Of a DNA stretch of 64,000 bases, positions 26,780 to 35,581 are shown piece by piece. Source of the DNA: Natrinema zhouii (GTDB lineage Archaea; Halobacteriota; Halobacteria; Halobacteriales; Natrialbaceae). Location of the stretch: assembly GCF_013456555.2 (NCBI RefSeq), contig NZ_CP059154.1, positions 1,674,001 to 1,738,000 of the forward strand. Reading direction: 5' to 3'. Under the pieces are notes generated by a model. The model made no database searches. It had not been told where the DNA came from and saw only the letters and a list, made by a program, of their open reading frames with translations. A program made the translations under genes and the position numbers. Every line of letters begins with the position of its first letter. The first letter of the stretch is position 1.

Positions 26780-27841
26780 ATGAACGATTCGCCGCGCGAT
26801 TTCCTCGTCGAACTGCTCGAGACGCCCTCTCCGTCGGGCTACGAAACGCGGGGACAGCGCGTGTGGCTCGACTACGTCGAACAGTTTGCAGACGACGTTC
26901 GGACGGACGCCTACGGGAACGCCATCGCCGTCCACGAGGGCGATCCCGACGCACCCGAAGTGGTCCTCACCGGTCACGCCGACGAGATCGGGTTCATCGT
27001 CAGATCGATCGACGAGAACGGGTTCGTCAGACCGGGACGCATCGGCGGCAGCGACCCGTCGGTCTCGCGGGGCCAACACGTGACGATCCACGCCGCGGAC
27101 GGTCCCGTCGAGGGCGTCGTCGGACAGACGGCGATCCACCTCCGCGAGGAGGACGACGACGGCCCCGACGTATCGGACCTCTGGATCGACGTCGGGGCCG
27201 AGAGCGAGGAGGAGGCGAGCGAGCGCCTCGAGATCGGAGATCCCATCACGTTCTCGTCGACGGTCTCCTGGCTCTCGGAGACGCGGCTGGCCGCCCGCGG
27301 GATCGACAACCGCGTCGGGACGTGGGCCGCCGCCGAGGGATTCCGCGAAGCGGTCGAGGCCGGCACCGAGGCGACCGTCTACGCCGTCTCGACCGTCCAG
27401 GAGGAGGTCGGCGTCAAGGGGGCGCAGATGGTCGGCTTCGACCTCGAGCCCGACGCGGTCGTCGTGGTCGACGTCGGCCACGCGGTCGACTATCCCTCGG
27501 CGCCGAGCGACAAGACGAGCGGGATGGAACTCGGCGGCGGGCCGGCTCTCGGACGCGGGAGCACGAACCACCCGGTGCTGTTCGAGGCGCTGCGGTTGGT
27601 CGCCGACGATCGGGAACTCGACGTGCAACTCGAGGCGCTCGGACTCGGGACGGGGACGGACGCCGACGGCTTCTTCACCGCGGCCGGCGGGATCCCCTCG
27701 CAGGTCGTCAGCGTCCCCAACCGGTACATGCACACGCCCGTGGAGGTGATCGATACCGACGATCTCGAGTCCGTGGCGGCGCTGCTCGGCGCGTTCGCGA
27801 GTAGTGCACACGAGTTCGCCCCGTTCGCCGTCGATATCTGA
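26780..27841 (+). CDS. M42-family aminopeptidase (glutamyl aminopeptidase/endoglucanase type)
   Basis: This 353-residue cytoplasmic enzyme has the M42 metal ligands in order: His in VLTGHADEIGF (about 67), Asp in GIDNRVGTWA, the catalytic Glu pair in STVQEEVGVKGA, Asp in VVVDVGHAVD, and His in NRYMHTPVE. Such co-catalytic zinc or cobalt enzymes form dodecameric shells that trim peptides. An inserted acidic loop (REEDDDGPDVSDLW) suits a halophile. The start at 26780 follows a TATA-like element by about 28 nt, so it is probably leaderless. Confidence 0.9.
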   Translation: MNDSPRDFLVELLETPSPSGYETRGQRVWLDYVEQFADDVRTDAYGNAIAVHEGDPDAPEVVLTGHADEIGFIVRSIDENGFVRPGRIGGSDPSVSRGQHVTIHAADGPVEGVVGQTAIHLREEDDDGPDVSDLWIDVGAESEEEASERLEIGDPITFSSTVSWLSETRLAARGIDNRVGTWAAAEGFREAVEAGTEATVYAVSTVQEEVGVKGAQMVGFDLEPDAVVVVDVGHAVDYPSAPSDKTSGMELGGGPALGRGSTNHPVLFEALRLVADDRELDVQLEALGLGTGTDADGFFTAAGGIPSQVVSVPNRYMHTPVEVIDTDDLESVAALLGAFASSAHEFAPFAVDI

Positions 27842-27940
27842 CTCCCGATCGGGTCGATCGGTGAGGACTACGGCGAGGCGTACCCCGTCCGGACTCGCGA
27901 ACCGGTATCGACATCCGACCGGAGCCGATAGCTCGACCGA

Positions 27941-28864
27941 ATGCCGACTCGTGGACACGAAAACGCTGGCTACCGACGACTGTTCGACAGCGACGGGCTG
28001 ACCTTCGGCGCCGGCTTCCCGCTCACGGGGTCGAACCGCTCGCAGCCGAACGTCGCGGACGAACTCCACCTCGCGAAACACGCGGAGGCGGTCGGCTTCG
28101 ACGGGCTCTGGGCGCGGGACGTCCCCACTTACTGGCCGAAGTTCGGCGACGCGGGCCAGACGTTCGACGCCTGGCCGTGGCTCTCGCACGTCGCAGCCCA
28201 TACCGACGACATCGCGCTCGGCACCTCGAGCATCGTCCTCACGCTCCGCCATCCCATCCACGTCGCGAAGTCCGCGGCGACCGTCGACCAGCTTTCAGAC
28301 GGGCGCCTCGTCCTCGGCGTCGCCTCCGGCGACCGCGACCCCGAGTACCCCGCCTTCGGCGTCGACCGCGAGGAGCGAGGCGACTTGTTCCGCGAGTCCG
28401 TCGAGGCCCTCCGGACGATCTGGCGCGAGGAGTTCCCCGAACTCGAGGGACGGTGGGGATCGCTCGAGGGGGACCTCGACGTCGTCCCGAAGCCGACGAC
28501 GGAGACGCTGCCGCTCCTTCCGACCGGCCACGCGCGGCAGTCCCGGGAGTGGATCGCCGAGCACGGCGACGGCTGGTTGTTCTACCACCTCCCCGAGCGC
28601 ACGCTCGAGGACTACCTCGCGGACTGGCACGAGGCCGCGGGGGAGAAGCCGTTCGCCATCGCGGTCCAGGTCGAGTTGACCGACGACCCGACGGCCGACC
28701 CGGAACACCTGCACCTCGGATTCCGGGCCGGCATCGAGTGGTTTCGGGAGTATTTCGGCCGACTCGAGGCGATGGGACTCGATCACGCGATCGTCGGCAT
28801 CCGGAACGACAACCGCGAGGCGGCGCTGTCGAGGTTCGCCGACGAGATTATCGACGAACTGTAG
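27941..28864 (+). CDS. LLM-class flavin-dependent oxidoreductase (BA3436-type)
   Basis: This 307-residue protein has the luciferase-like TIM-barrel pattern: FGAGFPLTGSN at the first strand, GFDGLWARDVPTYWP, IALGTSSIVLTLRHPIHVAKSAATVDQLSDGRLVLGVASGDRDPEYPAFG, and the C-terminal helix AIVGIRNDNREAALSRFADEI. The strand order and the ASGDRDPEYPAFG loop match the BA3436-type subgroup (TIGR03571). Cofactor (FMN or F420) and substrate cannot be told. The start is the ATG at 27941. It follows the M42 gene by 99 bp on the same strand. Confidence 0.85.
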   Translation: MPTRGHENAGYRRLFDSDGLTFGAGFPLTGSNRSQPNVADELHLAKHAEAVGFDGLWARDVPTYWPKFGDAGQTFDAWPWLSHVAAHTDDIALGTSSIVLTLRHPIHVAKSAATVDQLSDGRLVLGVASGDRDPEYPAFGVDREERGDLFRESVEALRTIWREEFPELEGRWGSLEGDLDVVPKPTTETLPLLPTGHARQSREWIAEHGDGWLFYHLPERTLEDYLADWHEAAGEKPFAIAVQVELTDDPTADPEHLHLGFRAGIEWFREYFGRLEAMGLDHAIVGIRNDNREAALSRFADEIIDEL

Positions 28865-29002
28865 TCGTCGCTGTCGTAACCGTCGCCGGATCCGTAGCGG
28901 TCACCTCGAGCGGGTACACCACAGGTCTGAGAAACGCACAACGGAGTGTTCGTTCACTCCGGTTCTCGGAGCTTTATGCGGGAGTCTCGCGTAGCACATC
29001 GT

Positions 29003-29977
29003 ATGAAAGCGATCGAGGTAACCGAGTACGGCGACAGCGATCGGCTCGCGGTCATCGACGCGGATCGACCGGAGCCGGGGCCGGGCGAGGTTCGCATCGA
29101 CATCGAGGCGGCGGGGATCAACTTCGCGGACATCATGCAACGGCGCGGCCACTATCCGGGCGGTCCCGAGCCGCCCTACGTGCCGGGGATGGAGGCCGCG
29201 GGAACGGTCGATACCGTCGGCGACGGCGTCGAGGACGTGTCGGCGGGCGACCGCGTCGTCGCGATGCTCGACACCGGCGGCTACGCCGAATCCACCACCG
29301 TCGACGCAGGGCTACTCTTTCCGATCCCCGAGGCGATGAGCTTCGAGGAGGCCGCCGGCTTCCCCGTCCAGTTCCTCACCGCCCACGCCTGTCTCTTCGA
29401 GTGGGGCGGCCTCGAGGAAGGCGAATCAGTGCTGATCCAGGCCGCCGCGGGCGGAGTCGGGACGGCCGCCGTCCAGCTGGCGTCGAACGCCGGCGCTGAG
29501 GTCTTCGGCACCGCGAGCACCGCGGAGAAGCTCGAGCTCGCCTCGGACCTCGGCTGCGACCATCCGATCAACTACACCGAGACGGACTTCCGCGAGGTAG
29601 TCGAGGCGGAAACCGACGGCGAGGGAGTCGATCTGGTCCTCGAGAGCGTCGGCGACGACGTCTTCGAGCGCAGCCTCGACGCGATGAGCCACTTCGGACG
29701 GATGGTCACCTACGGCGTCGCCAGCGGCGTCCCCGCTGAAGTCAGTAACCAGCGGCTGCTCTTCGAGAACAAGACCGTCAAAGGGTTCCACCTCGGGCAG
29801 GCCTCCATGCACGATCCGGGCAGGGTCATGAAAGCCGTCCCCGAGTTGACCGACGGACTCGCGAGCGGCGACCTCGAGATCATCCTCGGCGAATCGTTCG
29901 CACTCGAGGACGCGGCGGCGGCTCACCAGTACATCGAGGACCGGAAGAGTTCGGGGAAGGTCGTGCTGAAGCCATAA
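29003..29977 (+). CDS. Zinc-independent quinone oxidoreductase (MDR superfamily)
   Basis: This 324-residue protein is of the QOR type. It shows MKAIEVTEYGDSDRLAVID at the start, PPYVPGMEAAGTVDTVGDGV, the NADPH motif AAAGGVGTAAVQLASNAGAEVFGTAS (AxxGxxG), and the terminal GKVVLKP. The Cys and His residues that bind zinc in alcohol dehydrogenases are missing, as in QOR enzymes that reduce quinones or enones with NADPH. The start at 29003 (MKAIEVTEYG) is chosen over the in-frame ATG at 28946. It stands as a single gene converging with the Nudix gene. Confidence 0.88.
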   Translation: MKAIEVTEYGDSDRLAVIDADRPEPGPGEVRIDIEAAGINFADIMQRRGHYPGGPEPPYVPGMEAAGTVDTVGDGVEDVSAGDRVVAMLDTGGYAESTTVDAGLLFPIPEAMSFEEAAGFPVQFLTAHACLFEWGGLEEGESVLIQAAAGGVGTAAVQLASNAGAEVFGTASTAEKLELASDLGCDHPINYTETDFREVVEAETDGEGVDLVLESVGDDVFERSLDAMSHFGRMVTYGVASGVPAEVSNQRLLFENKTVKGFHLGQASMHDPGRVMKAVPELTDGLASGDLEIILGESFALEDAAAAHQYIEDRKSSGKVVLKP

Positions 29978-30002
29978 TTCGGTAATAGAGTCACCGTATC
30001 GA

Positions 30003-30494
30003 CTACAACGAAACGTCCCACTCGAGGTCGTGACCGACGAATTCGGCCTCGTCCAGCGGCTTTCCGCCCTCGAACCGAAACTCCCCGACCACCGTTTTCC
30101 CCTCGAGCACGCCGGGCAGCCACAGCCGGTCGTCTTCCCACATCTGATCATAGGGGACGTCCGCGACGGAAACCCACTCCGGGTAGGCCTCCTCGGACGA
30201 GGTCGGCTGCCCGTCGAACGAGCGCGTGCGGTAGACGTGACAGACGGTGTGGCCCTCGCCGTCGAGTAGAAAGGTGAGTTCGCCCGCCTTCTCGAGGTCC
30301 GTGACCTCGAGGCCGACTTCTTCGCGGGTTTCGCGGATGGCGCATGCTCGAGGGGACTCGCCGGGTTCGAACTTCCCGCCGGGGCCGTTGTACCAGCCCT
30401 CGCCCAATCCGCGGCGTTTCTCGATCAACAAGACCTCGGGACCGGTTTCGGCACCGCCATCTCGGAGCGGGAAACACAGCGTCGCCTCGATCAT
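30003..30494 (-). CDS. Nudix hydrolase (MutT/MTH1-like)
   Basis: This 163-residue protein has a complete Nudix box, G40-x5-E46-x7-R54-E55-x2-E58-E59-V-G61. The segment ahead of it, EKRRGLGEGWYNGPGG, resembles MTH1/MutT-type enzymes that remove oxidised purine nucleotides. FRFEGGKPLDEAEFVGHDLEW near the C-terminus is also MTH1-like. The start at 30494 (MIEATLCFPLRDGG) is chosen; the in-frame Met further up adds only a short stretch. One copy of the dispersed repeat lies upstream. Confidence 0.85.
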   Translation of the reverse strand: MIEATLCFPLRDGGAETGPEVLLIEKRRGLGEGWYNGPGGKFEPGESPRACAIRETREEVGLEVTDLEKAGELTFLLDGEGHTVCHVYRTRSFDGQPTSSEEAYPEWVSVADVPYDQMWEDDRLWLPGVLEGKTVVGEFRFEGGKPLDEAEFVGHDLEWDVSL

Positions 30495-30589
30495 ATCCGA
30501 GCGATTCGTTTGGAGGAGGAAAAGCATGCACTCTCGCAGAGAGAGGTGGCTCTGAAAAATGGCGTTCTGCTATCGCGACAACTAGGGGA

Positions 30590-30702
30590 CCACACCCTCC
30601 CCAACCGATTCACTTGCTCGCTCCGCTCGCTCGTTCATCCCTCGCGTGCGTTTGAGCCACAGTTCGCTCACCGCTCACTGTGGCTCAGCACGCGCCACCG
30701 CA
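30590..30702 (+). repeat. Dispersed repeat, copy A
   Basis: It begins CACACCCTCCCCAACCGATT, has TTCATCCCTCGCG in the middle, and ends ACGCGCCACCGCA. The same frame of conserved blocks recurs at 38096-38202 and 58740-58849. The middle contains an unrelated sequence that pairs with itself: GAGCCACAG and CTGTGGCTC enclose a 16-nt loop, flanked outside by GCGTGC and GCACGC. It lies just after the agmatinase gene. Confidence 0.75.
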
Positions 30703-30731
30703 CTTGGCTGACTGGGAACGAGGAGTCCGCT

Positions 30732-31619
30732 TCACCCGTCGGCATGCGAAAAGACGAACTCCCGAACCAGTTTCGCGGCCAGCGCGGCCGCCTGGCCGTC
30801 GTCGCGGTCGTTGACCTCGACTACGTCGAAGCCGTCGGCGTGGGGGGCGACGGTTCGGACGACGTCGCGGAGTTCGCGGGGCTCGAGGCCGAACGGCTCC
30901 ATCGTCCCCGTTCCGGGCGCGTAGCCGGGATCGGCGGCGTCGATATCGACGCTCAGGTAGACCTCGCGGTCCGTGAGCCGGTCGTCGGGCCCCCACTCCG
31001 CTACGTCTTCGGGCGGGACGACGGTCACGTCGTCCGCGGCCGCACGGTCCCACTCGGAATCACTACCGGTGCGGACGCCCAGTAGAATGGCCTCCTCGAC
31101 GGAGTCGACGTCCTCGAGGATCCGCCTCGTCACGGCGGCGTGCGAGAGCGGATTGTCGTCGTAGGCGTCGTACAGATCGAGATGCGCATCGAGACAGACG
31201 AACACCTCGGGTTCCACCGCGCGTGCACCGGCGAGCGAGACGGTGTGTTCGCCCCCCAGCGTCAGGGGGACGGCGTCGTTCCAGACGGACTCTCGCAGGC
31301 TGCTCGTGAGATACTCGAGGTACGCTTCGACGTCGTTCCACGCGCGAACGTCGCCGCGGTCGACGACGCCGAGCTCCGAAAACCGCCGGTCCGTCCGGTG
31401 GTCGTAATCGTCGAACGGTGTCGCAAAAGATCGGATCCGCTGGGGCCCGAATCGGGTCCCCGGCTGAAAGGTCGTCGTTGCGTCCAGGGGCGCACCGACG
31501 ACCGCGAAGTTCGCGCCGACACGGTCGGGCTTGGGCCCTTGCGCGTCGGTATCACCGTCACGATCGGATCGATCCGCCGTGTCGGTCGCCTCGCGTTCGT
31601 CGGTCGCCCCGGGAAACAT
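30732..31619 (-). CDS. speB: Agmatinase (ureohydrolase family)
   Basis: This 295-residue protein has the dimanganese ureohydrolase motifs: LGGEHTVSLAGA, CLDAHLDLYDAYDDNPLSHA, and SVDIDAADPGYAPGTGTMEP with GLEPRELRDVV. Agmatinase splits agmatine into putrescine and urea. Work on Haloferax links it to making deoxyhypusine on eIF-5A by way of agmatine. Fitting that, its ATG overlaps the stop codon of the eIF-5A gene by one base (TGATG), so the two are translationally coupled. N-terminal residues 1-30 are a disordered, Asp-rich extension. The HGT or HxD typical of bacterial enzymes is SHAAV here, so substrate should be tested. Confidence 0.9.
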   Translation of the reverse strand: MFPGATDEREATDTADRSDRDGDTDAQGPKPDRVGANFAVVGAPLDATTTFQPGTRFGPQRIRSFATPFDDYDHRTDRRFSELGVVDRGDVRAWNDVEAYLEYLTSSLRESVWNDAVPLTLGGEHTVSLAGARAVEPEVFVCLDAHLDLYDAYDDNPLSHAAVTRRILEDVDSVEEAILLGVRTGSDSEWDRAAADDVTVVPPEDVAEWGPDDRLTDREVYLSVDIDAADPGYAPGTGTMEPFGLEPRELRDVVRTVAPHADGFDVVEVNDRDDGQAAALAAKLVREFVFSHADG

Positions 31620-31993
31620 CAGACGATCTTTCGCTGGTCTTCCATCTCGAGGTATTCGATGTTCTCGTCGGGGGAGACGTCCTGATCCTCGGGAACGCGC
31701 ATGGTGATGGTCTCGTAGGTCTCGAGGTCCATGATCTGCATGTCGTCGCCGTCGACCGAGACGACCTGTCCCTGTTTGCGCTCGATGATCGGCACCCAGA
31801 TCTTCGCGTCGACCGGCTGTGAGAGCGACCGTTTTCGGCCGTCGAAGACGCCGACGGCCTCGACGCGGGCCTTGGCGCTCCCGTGTTTGCCTGGTTTCGC
31901 AGTCGAGTAAGCGTTGATCTTACACGGCACGTCGTCGATCATGACGTAGCTCCCTTCCTGGAGTTCGCGAACTTCGGTCTGCTGTTTCGCCAT
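31619..31993 (-). CDS. eif5A: Translation initiation factor aIF5A (eIF-5A)
   Basis: This 124-residue protein matches archaeal IF5A in length and in the loop [20 protein letters not shown]36 in PGKHG is the residue modified to deoxyhypusine or hypusine. The C-terminal OB-fold domain follows ([36 protein letters not shown]). IF5A helps ribosomes through difficult peptide bonds. The start at 31993 lies about 29 nt from a TATA-like element (CGGTTTATGG read leftward). The agmatinase gene follows with a one-base overlap. Confidence 0.96.
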   Translation of the reverse strand: MAKQQTEVRELQEGSYVMIDDVPCKINAYSTAKPGKHGSAKARVEAVGVFDGRKRSLSQPVDAKIWVPIIERKQGQVVSVDGDDMQIMDLETYETITMRVPEDQDVSPDENIEYLEMEDQRKIV

Positions 31994-32518
31994 GTCCCGG
32001 CGTAATCAACCGACGGCCATAAACCGTTTGGAATGGCCGCTGGGGGGCGTTCGGTGTGCTGTACTGCCGAATGGCAGTCGATATCACGGTTTGTCGGACC
32101 GGTCACAGCGAATCGCACGAGCAGGGACCGCCGGCAGGAGTACAGGGCCGATTCGTCTCACTCGTCACGCAGCGCACCGCAGTGAGCACATCGAGCCGTT
32201 CGATCGAGGTGTCAGAAGAGAGTCTCCTCGAGCGGCGGTTACGGGAATCCCGCCGCCTGATAGCGAAAATCAATATGTTTTCATAGGAGTGTCCGCAACC
32301 GGAAGGATGTCCGGGTGAAAAAACTCACATCCAGGCTGGACCGCGGAACTCACATCCATCCAGTCCAACCCGGACTTCTTCGATTCGTCAGACATCCTGA
32401 AAGTTCTACTGGCCACTGACAGTAGGTTCCGACGGAATACCGAAGTCAGTCCATCCGAGCCGTTCGTCTGGACAGCGTCGATTCGAGTCCCGCTGCGTTC
32501 ACCGTCACGGGTCGATTC
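31994..32518. other. Intergenic region, lower GC, possible gene relic
   Basis: This 525-bp region contains the eif5A promoter. At 32320-32460 the GC content drops. An 11-bp stretch (ACTCACATCCA) occurs twice within about 30 bp. One forward frame here reads SNPDFFDSSDILKVLLATDS but has no start and an upstream in-frame stop, so at most it is a relic. No intact gene is visible. Confidence 0.35.
32018..32025 (-). promoter_or_regulatory. TATA box of the eif5A-speB operon
   Basis: Read leftward the element is GGTTTATGG, centred about 29 nt before the ATG at 31993. That is the spacing expected for a leaderless haloarchaeal transcript. Confidence 0.55.
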
Positions 32519-33592
32519 CTACCTGAATCCGAGCGGATCGGTTGCCGGCTCGAGCGGGCTCCAGGGCAACTCGTTCCCGACCGCGGGATCGTTGTACGCC
32601 CGCGGGGCGACGTCGTTGGGACCGTCGGGGTAGCAAAGCGACGCCAGCAGCTGAATCTGCTCGCGGCCGACGCCGAGTTCGAACTGCCCGCCGCCGTACA
32701 GCCGGATATCGCGTTCCTCGCAGTAGGCGATCGTTTCACACAGCGACTCGAGCGAGCCGAAACGGGAGGGTTTGATGTTCAACCAACTGGGCTCCCACGG
32801 GAGGGCCTCGATATCCGCGAGGCCGTGAATCGGCGCGTCCCAGGAGATGCGGGATCGAACGGCGGAATTTTCGAACAGCGGTTGCGTCTCGTCGGTCAGT
32901 GCGGGATCCTCGATGACGGCGTCGGGGAACGCCTCGAGGACGCGTTTGTACAGTTCGAGATCCGCCGGGGAGTCGACGGTGGTCCCCTCGTAGTGGCCCT
33001 TCAGATCGAGAATACGGACCGCGTCGGTGCCGACCGTCTCCTCGATGGCCGCGACGAGGCCGGCGTCCCACGCCGCGGTGGGATCGAGCTTGAACTCGAG
33101 GTCGGGAACCCGCTCGCGCAGCGCTTCGAGCCGATCGGTTGTCGGCGGCTCGCCGAGGCGAGTGCTGGCGACGAACCGGACGGGATCGGCGCTGCAATCC
33201 AGCACGCTCCCGAGATCCGTCTCCGCGCGCCGGAGCGCGAGGTCCAGCGCGGCGCTCTCGAGACCCCACCGCCGGTAGTTCCGAAAGACTTCGCGGTCGG
33301 GTTCGCCGCCCGGGAAGAGATCGAGGGCCGCGAGTCGCTCGGAGAACGACCCGACGGTGTAGTCGCCGGTGAGGTCCGGAAGCCCCGTCTCCGCCAGCCG
33401 ATCGTGGTCTTCGGTTTCGTAGGTGACGTCCTCGCCGCGACCCGTGATCGTGCCACCGTCGCCCGATGCTGGCCCCGAGAGCGAGAATTCGGTCGTCACG
33501 CGAGTAAATTCGCTCGAGGTCTCCCGCTCGAGTCGCTCGCTCGCGACCGACTCGATCGTCAGCGGCAGGTCGGCGATCCGATCGTAGTCCAT
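32519..33592 (-). CDS. Enolase-superfamily enzyme (MR/MLE or o-succinylbenzoate-synthase-like)
   Basis: This 357-residue protein has the superfamily barrel motifs: EFKLDPTAAWD (Lys on strand 2), IEDPALTDE (Glu/Asp metal ligand), SRISWDAPIHG, and NIKPSRFGSLESLCETIAYCEERDIRLYGGGQFELGVG (Lys on strand 6, then the final loop). These enzymes abstract a proton next to a carboxylate. The family suggests a muconate-lactonising or o-succinylbenzoate-type reaction, but no men gene is adjacent and the substrate is open. The N-terminal capping domain is short. The start is ATG at 33592. Confidence 0.8.
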   Translation of the reverse strand: MDYDRIADLPLTIESVASERLERETSSEFTRVTTEFSLSGPASGDGGTITGRGEDVTYETEDHDRLAETGLPDLTGDYTVGSFSERLAALDLFPGGEPDREVFRNYRRWGLESAALDLALRRAETDLGSVLDCSADPVRFVASTRLGEPPTTDRLEALRERVPDLEFKLDPTAAWDAGLVAAIEETVGTDAVRILDLKGHYEGTTVDSPADLELYKRVLEAFPDAVIEDPALTDETQPLFENSAVRSRISWDAPIHGLADIEALPWEPSWLNIKPSRFGSLESLCETIAYCEERDIRLYGGGQFELGVGREQIQLLASLCYPDGPNDVAPRAYNDPAVGNELPWSPLEPATDPLGFR

Positions 33593-33792
33593 ACGGGCTG
33601 TTCGGTCCGCTGCGGAAAGAAGGTTGGCCGCTGTGGCAGCTTCGGCGAACGGGATGGGGCGGTGAGTTAGTGGCTGCGGTGGCTCAACGACTTGGTGGCT
33701 GCAGTGGTCCGGCGGCTGCAGTGGCTGTGACGGCTCGAGGGAGGAGGGAGCGACGTCATGCTACGGCGTGCAGCGTCACGCCGGCCGATCAC

Positions 33793-35472
33793 TCACACCG
33801 ATTCGATATCGGACCGCGGCGCTGTCGCGCGATCGGAAACCGACACGGTCCGGCTGTGCGGCGCGGGCTCGAGGTCGTCCGATCGCAGGACGCGGTCGCG
33901 CCAGATGGCGTAGCCGGCCAGGTTCCACGCGAGTCCGGCGGAGCGGTCGACGATCTCACCGGGAATGTCCGGCGCGAACTCGGGGACGTCATAGCGGTCG
34001 AAGATCGATGCGAGGGGGCCAGACGACAGGAATCGGTCGGCCGGGAAGTTGCCGTTGCCCTTCGGTTTGCTCTGGTCGTAATCGGGATACCACTCGCCGA
34101 GCAGACGCTTCGGGACGTGCTTTGGCTCGCCGTCGTGGACGTACCGGTCCGGCGAGTCGAGCCCGAGCGCGAGTTCGGCGACCGCCTTGCCCGCAAACGG
34201 CGTGTACATCTCGTGGCCGCGGGCGAACCCGGCCTGCCGCCAGACGGTGACGGCGTCCTCGCAGAAGAAGTCGACCCATTGGCCGACGTGGGCGTGACGA
34301 GCGTAGCTGTCGCCGGTCGCGTCGGAAACGCGATCCATCGCATAGGTGTAGCGCTCCCGTTGCCGACGTGCGTACTCCCGGTGACCGAGCGCATCGACGG
34401 CCGATGGGCGGTTCGTGTACAGCGCGAAGCGTAGCGCCTGTCCGTCGGGGTCCGAGGGATGCCGCGTGAGTTTCTCGAGTTCGGATCGGTGCCGCTGAAG
34501 TTTCTCAAAGACCGGGGGCGCGTACCGGAGGTGACGGGTCCGCCACACCGTTCGGGCGACGTCGAGCTGGCCGCTCAGCCCGAAGACAGCGTCCGCGACC
34601 TGACCGCTGACGAGTGTATCGCTTCCGTCGTATTCGCGATAAATACCATCGAACGTCGGTGTCTGGAGCTGGTGGGGCGGCATCCCGAGCGCGTCGACGG
34701 CCGCCTCGAGCCGTTCGAGGTAGGACGATTCGGACATCTCGACGATCTCACGGTCGGTCTCGACGAGAGCGGCGGCGCGGTCGGCGTACTCCCGTTCGAA
34801 CTCCAGTTCGGGCGTGTCGAACGAGCCGGTGACGCTCTCGGTCGGGTCCGCCATGTAGGGCGCGAGGACGGTCGAATCGATGCCGCCGGAGAGCATGAGC
34901 GATCCCTCCTCGGCGACCGGCGCACAGACCGCCGACAGCACCTCGTCCAGCCGTTCGTGTGCGCTCGTTGGTGACAGTCCCCGTTCGGGCTCGAGCGTCT
35001 CCGTCAGTTCCGTTCGCGGCGTCGTTTCCCCCGGGGACCAGGTGAGCGTCTCGCCGTGACCGAGCCGGTGAATACGCTCGATGTAGGACTCCATCGGGAC
35101 GGTTCGGTAGAGCAGGTGTGCGGCTTTCGCGCGCTCCGGCACCGTCCGATCGGCGGGCTCGAGACGGGCGAGCGCGTTCCGGAACAGGTCGGTCAGGACG
35201 GGCTCGCCGCCCGAATCGAGACAGTAGAACACCTCGTAGGCGGACGTGATCCCGCGGTGGGCCCGTATCGTCGGTTCGTCCGCACGCGTCGAGAGGGCGA
35301 TGATCGTTCCTTCACCGGGCAGCGAATCGTGTCGTGCTTTGACGTCCCGAAAGTCGGCTCCGTCTTCGATCTCCGACCGAAGCGCACGCCGATGTGTTCC
35401 ACAGAGGATCCAGCGTCGCCCGTCACAGCTAACGACCTCGGCGTTCGGATTCGCGAGCAGTACTGTCGCCAT
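33793..35472 (-). CDS. Asparagine-synthase-like protein without a glutaminase cysteine
   Basis: This 559-residue protein has the C-terminal ATP-pyrophosphatase domain: SLMLSGGIDSTVLAPYMAD (PP-loop), TGSFDTPELEFEREYA, and FTPFAGKAV-like YTPFAGKAVAELALGLDSPDRYV. The N-terminal part has the length and order of a class II glutaminase domain (HRLGHGETLTWSPGE), but the protein starts MATVLLANPN. The essential Cys2 is therefore absent and glutamine cannot be the usual nitrogen source. Such proteins often sit in glycan clusters or act on unknown carboxylates. It is transcribed alone. Confidence 0.8.
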   Translation of the reverse strand: MATVLLANPNAEVVSCDGRRWILCGTHRRALRSEIEDGADFRDVKARHDSLPGEGTIIALSTRADEPTIRAHRGITSAYEVFYCLDSGGEPVLTDLFRNALARLEPADRTVPERAKAAHLLYRTVPMESYIERIHRLGHGETLTWSPGETTPRTELTETLEPERGLSPTSAHERLDEVLSAVCAPVAEEGSLMLSGGIDSTVLAPYMADPTESVTGSFDTPELEFEREYADRAAALVETDREIVEMSESSYLERLEAAVDALGMPPHQLQTPTFDGIYREYDGSDTLVSGQVADAVFGLSGQLDVARTVWRTRHLRYAPPVFEKLQRHRSELEKLTRHPSDPDGQALRFALYTNRPSAVDALGHREYARRQRERYTYAMDRVSDATGDSYARHAHVGQWVDFFCEDAVTVWRQAGFARGHEMYTPFAGKAVAELALGLDSPDRYVHDGEPKHVPKRLLGEWYPDYDQSKPKGNGNFPADRFLSSGPLASIFDRYDVPEFAPDIPGEIVDRSAGLAWNLAGYAIWRDRVLRSDDLEPAPHSRTVSVSDRATAPRSDIESV

Positions 35473-35581
35473 TATCGTCCCAGACCGGATACACAGCTAT
35501 TGTTATGGAAGGAATACTCCGCTCGAGTGGATCATCAATCGGCGATGAACATCTGGTTACGTTCGGCGATGAACGTCGTGA

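Noticed and set aside
32287..32450. Forward frame SNPDFFDSSDILKVLL as a gene
   Set aside because: An in-frame stop lies just upstream, there is no start codon, and it runs into the antisense of the enolase-superfamily gene.
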